A DNA stretch of 64,000 bases from positions 1-64,000 of the forward strand of contig JACKJB010000003.1 in the NCBI GenBank assembly GCA_020638155.1, read 5' to 3'. The notes below the pieces were generated by a model. The model was not told the DNA's origin. It worked only from the letters and a program-made list of their open reading frames with translations, and made no database searches. Position 1 is the stretch's first letter. The number at the start of each line of letters is the position of its first letter. Below, piece after piece: positions 61,621 through 64,000 of the stretch. A program made the position numbers and the translations under genes. Source of the stretch: Rhodospirillales bacterium (GTDB lineage: Bacteria; Pseudomonadota; Alphaproteobacteria; Micavibrionales; Micavibrionaceae).

Positions 61621-62031
61621 TTACTGCCCTCTGCCCAGAGCGGTGCGGATCATGCCGACATTTTTCTGGTACAGGGTTGTCATCAGGTTGTAATCCATGG
61701 TGGTTTTGGCCGCGTTCATCATCTGCTCCTCAACGATCACGGCGTTGCCGACCGGGGCCACTTCATAGGTTGTCTTCTGTTCGCGATTTTTCGGATCGCG
61801 GATATCGTTCGGCCCGCCCATATGCATTTTGTTCGTCGTATCCGGGCGGACGATATTGCTGCCGGTCGTCTCTTTCAGGACGGCTCCAAAATCGACCGGG
61901 GTTAAGTCATGCGGCTGGTAACCCGGCGTATCGGAGTTTGCGACATTCTGTGAAATCACGCGCTGGCGCTCGTCCAGATAGCTCATTTTCGCGGTAATCG
62001 CTTTGAAAAGGCCTATTGTTTCCGTTGTCAT
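61621..62031 (-). CDS. flgB: Flagellar basal-body rod protein FlgB
   Basis: The proximal rod protein has the N-terminal motif LDERQRVISQNVANSDTPGY and the C-terminal LMTTLYQKNVGMIRTALGR. It starts the minus-strand rod/export cluster. The 66-base gap to the divergent flhX gene must hold promoters for both directions. Confidence 0.96.
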   Translation of the reverse strand: MTTETIGLFKAITAKMSYLDERQRVISQNVANSDTPGYQPHDLTPVDFGAVLKETTGSNIVRPDTTNKMHMGGPNDIRDPKNREQKTTYEVAPVGNAVIVEEQMMNAAKTTMDYNLMTTLYQKNVGMIRTALGRGQ

Positions 62032-62097
62032 GGCTTTTCCACCTTGTTTGTTGTGTTATAGTGACCCACCGATCAGAACTTTGCAGGAACCGTGCCA

Positions 62098-62496
62098 ATG
62101 GTGGATCAGTATGACGACGGGCGGGAAAACAGCGCGAAAGACGCGCTAACCCCTTTGAATTTAAAGAAAATCCCCAAAAATCAGGTCGCCGTTGCCATTG
62201 AAAACAGCGGCGGGGACGGTACGAATCCGTATATTTCCGCCGCCGGCAGGGGAAAAATTGCCGAGCAGATTTTGCAGCTTGCCTTTGACAACGGGATCAA
62301 GGTCCGGGAAGACGGCGCTTTGGCGGAAATGCTGGCGATGATCGAGCTGGACAGCCCCGTCCCGCCGGACGCTTTTATGGCGGTGGCCGAAATTTTATCC
62401 TATGTCTATAAAGCCAACGGGGAACCTAATCCCTTTGATGCTGTGCTGCAGGATGCTATGGATAAAGAAACACAGGATAAACGGCACGATGACTGA
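62098..62496 (+). CDS. flhX: FlhX-like protein (FlhB C-terminal domain homologue)
   Basis: The 132-residue protein aligns with the cytoplasmic domain of FlhB: AVAIENSG, then KIAEQILQLAFDNGIKVRED, then VPPDAFMAVAEILSYVYKAN. The NPTH autocleavage motif is missing, since the strand before VAVAI starts at KNQ. Such paralogues can partly replace the cleaved FlhB C-fragment. ATG 62098 is chosen, AGGA lying 9 bases upstream. A GTG two codons earlier is also possible. It overlaps the next gene by 8 bases. Confidence 0.88.
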   Translation: MVDQYDDGRENSAKDALTPLNLKKIPKNQVAVAIENSGGDGTNPYISAAGRGKIAEQILQLAFDNGIKVREDGALAEMLAMIELDSPVPPDAFMAVAEILSYVYKANGEPNPFDAVLQDAMDKETQDKRHDD

Positions 62497-62743
62497 CGAT
62501 TTGGAACAAAAGCTGCAGCAGCAGATCGATACGATCGAAAAAGCGATCATCAAAATCCGCAATAACGAATTGCTGGATATCAGCTTTATGGACAAGGAAG
62601 TCGCTGATATCTGCCAACAAGTCATCCATAGCGAGGATGCGGCCGTTCAAGCACTGGAAGGCAAAATGATTGAGATGATTACCAAGCTGGACGAACTGGC
62701 GGTGGAACTTAAAGAATACCAGGACCGGGTTAAACAGGAGTAA
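62489..62743 (+). CDS. Small coiled-coil protein in the flagellar operon, 84 aa
   Basis: From ATG 62489, inside the flhX end, the product is helical and charged (LEQKLQQQIDTIEKAIIKIR; LAVELKEYQDRVKQ). The frame is open further back, but that part overlaps flhX fully. Tight packing between flhX and fliO (3 bases) points to a flagellar role, perhaps a chaperone or FliT-like factor. No family is recognised. Confidence 0.72.
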   Translation: MTDDLEQKLQQQIDTIEKAIIKIRNNELLDISFMDKEVADICQQVIHSEDAAVQALEGKMIEMITKLDELAVELKEYQDRVKQE

Positions 62744-62746
62744 ATC

Positions 62747-63073
62747 ATGGATGTTATCGCCTTGCCCGAGATTATAAAATTTGCTGCCGCGCTGATTTTT
62801 GTACTGGCGCTGATGGGAGGGCTGGCGCTTGTCATGCGGCGCTTTGGCAACGGTCATCCCCTTACCGCGCCGCATAAAAGACGCCTGAGAATCGTTGAGG
62901 TGCTGCCGCTGGACGCGCGGCGAAAAGCTGTGTTGCTTAAGCGCGATGACCGCGAACATCTGGTCATTCTGGGGGCGAATGGGGATGTGATCGTTGAAAG
63001 CGGCATAGAATCACAGCAAGATGCAGAAGTAATCCCTTTGAAAGCAAATGAACAGAATACAAACACAAAATAA
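62747..63073 (+). CDS. fliO: FliO-like flagellar biosynthesis protein
   Basis: The 108-residue protein has one N-terminal membrane helix (FAAALIFVLALMGGLALVMR) and the short beta domain typical of FliO (RLRIVEVLPLDARRKAVLLK then REHLVILG). FliO assists FliP complex assembly. It lies directly before fliP, as in many flagellar operons. Confidence 0.87.
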   Translation: MDVIALPEIIKFAAALIFVLALMGGLALVMRRFGNGHPLTAPHKRRLRIVEVLPLDARRKAVLLKRDDREHLVILGANGDVIVESGIESQQDAEVIPLKANEQNTNTK

Positions 63074-63887
63074 CAGATGTCATTCCGGCGCAAGCCAGAA
63101 TCTGTACGCTTTATGTCAGAAGATTCCGGCTTGCGCCGGAATGACGGCTTTATTTGTCTTATTATTGACATCCCCTGCCTTTGCCCAGGCGATCACGCTT
63201 GATCTGGGCGCGGGGGAAGATAACGGGACATTGACCGGGCGTCTGATCCAGATGCTGGCGATCCTGACGGTCATTTCACTGGCCCCCTCGATCCTGGTCA
63301 TGATGACCTCGTTTACCCGGATTATCGTCGTTCTGTCCTTCCTGCGGACGGCCATCGGTATCCAGCAGACCCCGCCAAATACCGTGATGATCTCGCTGGC
63401 GCTGTTCCTGACTTTTTTCATTATGGCCCCGACATTGCAAAGCGCCTATCAGACCGGCATAATCCCGATGATTAACGAGGAGATCGATGAGATCACCGCG
63501 TTCGAGCGCACCGTGACCCCGTTCAAGCAGTTCATGTTGCAACATGTACGGGAAGACGACCTGAAGCTTTTTATGCAACTGAGTGACACTCAGGTCGAGC
63601 AGCCGATGCAGACCCCGCTTCATGTCCTGATCCCATCCTTTATGATTTCAGAACTGCGCCGCGCGTTCGAGATCGGTTTCATGCTGTTCCTGCCGTTTTT
63701 GATTATAGACATGGTGACCGCGTCGATCCTGATGTCCATGGGGATGATGATGCTGCCGCCGGTGATGATCTCGCTGCCGTTCAAGATTATTTTCTTTGTG
63801 CTTGTCGATGGCTGGTATCTGGTCGCCGGATCGCTGGTCCAGAGCTTTGATATCGGTGCCGGTTTACCGCTGACGCCCGGCGGGTAG
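63048..63887 (+). CDS. fliP: Flagellar export gate protein FliP; start overlaps a palindromic repeat
   Basis: The core is unmistakable: LAILTVISLAPSILVMMTSF, RTAIGIQQTPPNTVMISLAL, and FEIGFMLFLPFLIIDMVTAS (positions approximate). FliP is the main export-gate subunit. ATG 63048 adds 31 residues, most of them encoded by the repeat at 63079-63145. ATG 63141, the repeat's terminal ATGAC, gives a compact signal peptide (MTALFVLLLTSPAFAQ) as FliP normally has, but its upstream bases form the hairpin and hold no ribosome site. I report the longer frame because its weak GAAAG site is at least accessible. Confidence 0.93.
   Translation: MNRIQTQNNRCHSGASQNLYALCQKIPACAGMTALFVLLLTSPAFAQAITLDLGAGEDNGTLTGRLIQMLAILTVISLAPSILVMMTSFTRIIVVLSFLRTAIGIQQTPPNTVMISLALFLTFFIMAPTLQSAYQTGIIPMINEEIDEITAFERTVTPFKQFMLQHVREDDLKLFMQLSDTQVEQPMQTPLHVLIPSFMISELRRAFEIGFMLFLPFLIIDMVTASILMSMGMMMLPPVMISLPFKIIFFVLVDGWYLVAGSLVQSFDIGAGLPLTPGG
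63079..63145. repeat. Paired palindromic repeat, R1 variant, inside the fliP 5' end
   Basis: Left arm 63079-63103 (GTCATTCCGGCGCAAGCC...) and right arm 63121-63145 (...GGCTTGCGCCGGAATGAC) pair over 25 bases with one mismatch, with a loop of 17 bases. It follows the fliO stop by 6 bases and is read through in the fliP frame as CHSGASQN...KIPACAGMT. This is the same layout as the element at 39103-39171. Confidence 0.9.
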
Positions 63888-63889
63888 TT

Positions 63890-64000
63890 CTAATTGGAAA
63901 CCGCTTCGGCATCCTGCTTATAGCTTTTCAGGAACTCTTCGAACATATCAACTTCCTGCACGATACCTTCGATGGTTTCGCGGTCAGCGAGGATCGAGGT
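63890..64000 (-). CDS. C-terminal end of an unidentified protein (5' part outside window)
   Basis: The minus strand shows an open frame from the window edge to a TAG at 63890-63892. The last 36 residues are helical and acidic (EGIVQEVDMFEEFLKSYKQD then AEAVSN). It is convergent with fliP, the stops being 3 bases apart. The fragment is too short to assign. Confidence 0.6.
   Translation of the reverse strand, partial: TSILADRETIEGIVQEVDMFEEFLKSYKQDAEAVSN

Noticed and set aside
1..64000. tRNA, rRNA or tmRNA genes
   Set aside because: I saw no T-arm GTTCGAATC-type pattern with a matching acceptor stem and no rRNA sequence. A covariance-model scan would be needed for certainty.

Overview
The window reads as a chromosome segment of a free-living, flagellated alphaproteobacterium. 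The evidence is a CckA hybrid kinase next to flhB, a TrcR/DUF1013 cell-cycle regulator, DUF1192 and DUF465 small proteins, a fused-style bc1 operon order (Rieske, cytochrome b, cytochrome c1), an NDUFAF5-like methyltransferase, aerobic HemF, and a GTTC-N7-GTTC SOS box upstream of recA. The mixture recalls the Micavibrio/Rhodospirillales side of the class, but that placement is an inference from gene content and not a computed one. I see no rRNA, tRNA, CRISPR array, prophage or complete insertion sequence.

Layout. 1-2.9 kb: the 5' part of a very large surface adhesin, minus strand, with a pilin-like N-terminal hydrophobic segment and a YadA-like head motif. 3.4-13.5 kb: mixed housekeeping and envelope genes (ExoD, DsbB, a 40-residue membrane protein, an HNH nuclease, an esterase, an FTR1 iron permease, GluQ, an LpxR-like outer-membrane protein, an XRE regulator, a nitrilase-family hydrolase, glutaredoxin, ComF). 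13.5-17.9 kb: a 903-residue methyltransferase fusion of unknown function, a NDUFAF5/BioC-like methyltransferase and glyoxalase II. 18-28.6 kb: GMP reductase, quinone oxidoreductase, TrcR, a DUF2779 protein joining a Cas4-like nuclease to a DEDD exonuclease, an aldehyde dehydrogenase, and a Na/Pi transporter. 28.6-32.8 kb: the cytochrome bc1 operon divergent from trmL-hemF. 32.9-36.4 kb: a 1169-residue protein with its own strong promoter, three 36-residue repeats and a glycine-rich membrane segment. 36.6-46 kb: tRNA nucleotidyltransferase, then a MoxR, MoxR, DUF58, BatA/DUF4159, VWA-like membrane protein cluster. 46-48.7 kb: a hybrid histidine kinase and a LuxR-type response regulator. 48.9-54.1 kb: lytic transglycosylase, dapA-smpB, recA. 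54.2-64 kb: cckA, then the flagellar export and rod genes flhB, fliR, fliQ, fliE, flgC, flgB on the minus strand and flhX, fliO, fliP on the plus strand.

Functional links. The bc1 complex, the NDUFAF5-like factor and HemF all serve aerobic respiration and haem supply. CckA and TrcR are cell-cycle regulators, and CckA phosphorylation normally feeds the regulator that turns on early flagellar genes such as those beside it. The MoxR/DUF58/VWA cluster is of the envelope-associated chaperone type. The LuxR-type regulator and hybrid kinase next to it may sense the envelope, but nothing in the sequence proves that.

The most unusual content lies outside standard annotation. There are at least eight palindromic repeats bounded by GTCAT...ATGAC. 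One overlaps the start of fliP and may supply its start codon. Another is nested in a 150-bp element with 26-bp terminal inverted repeats and TA duplications, which supplies the stop codons of both flanking convergent genes. Several proteins (13534-16245, 32890-36399, 58971-60692) have no function I can recognise.
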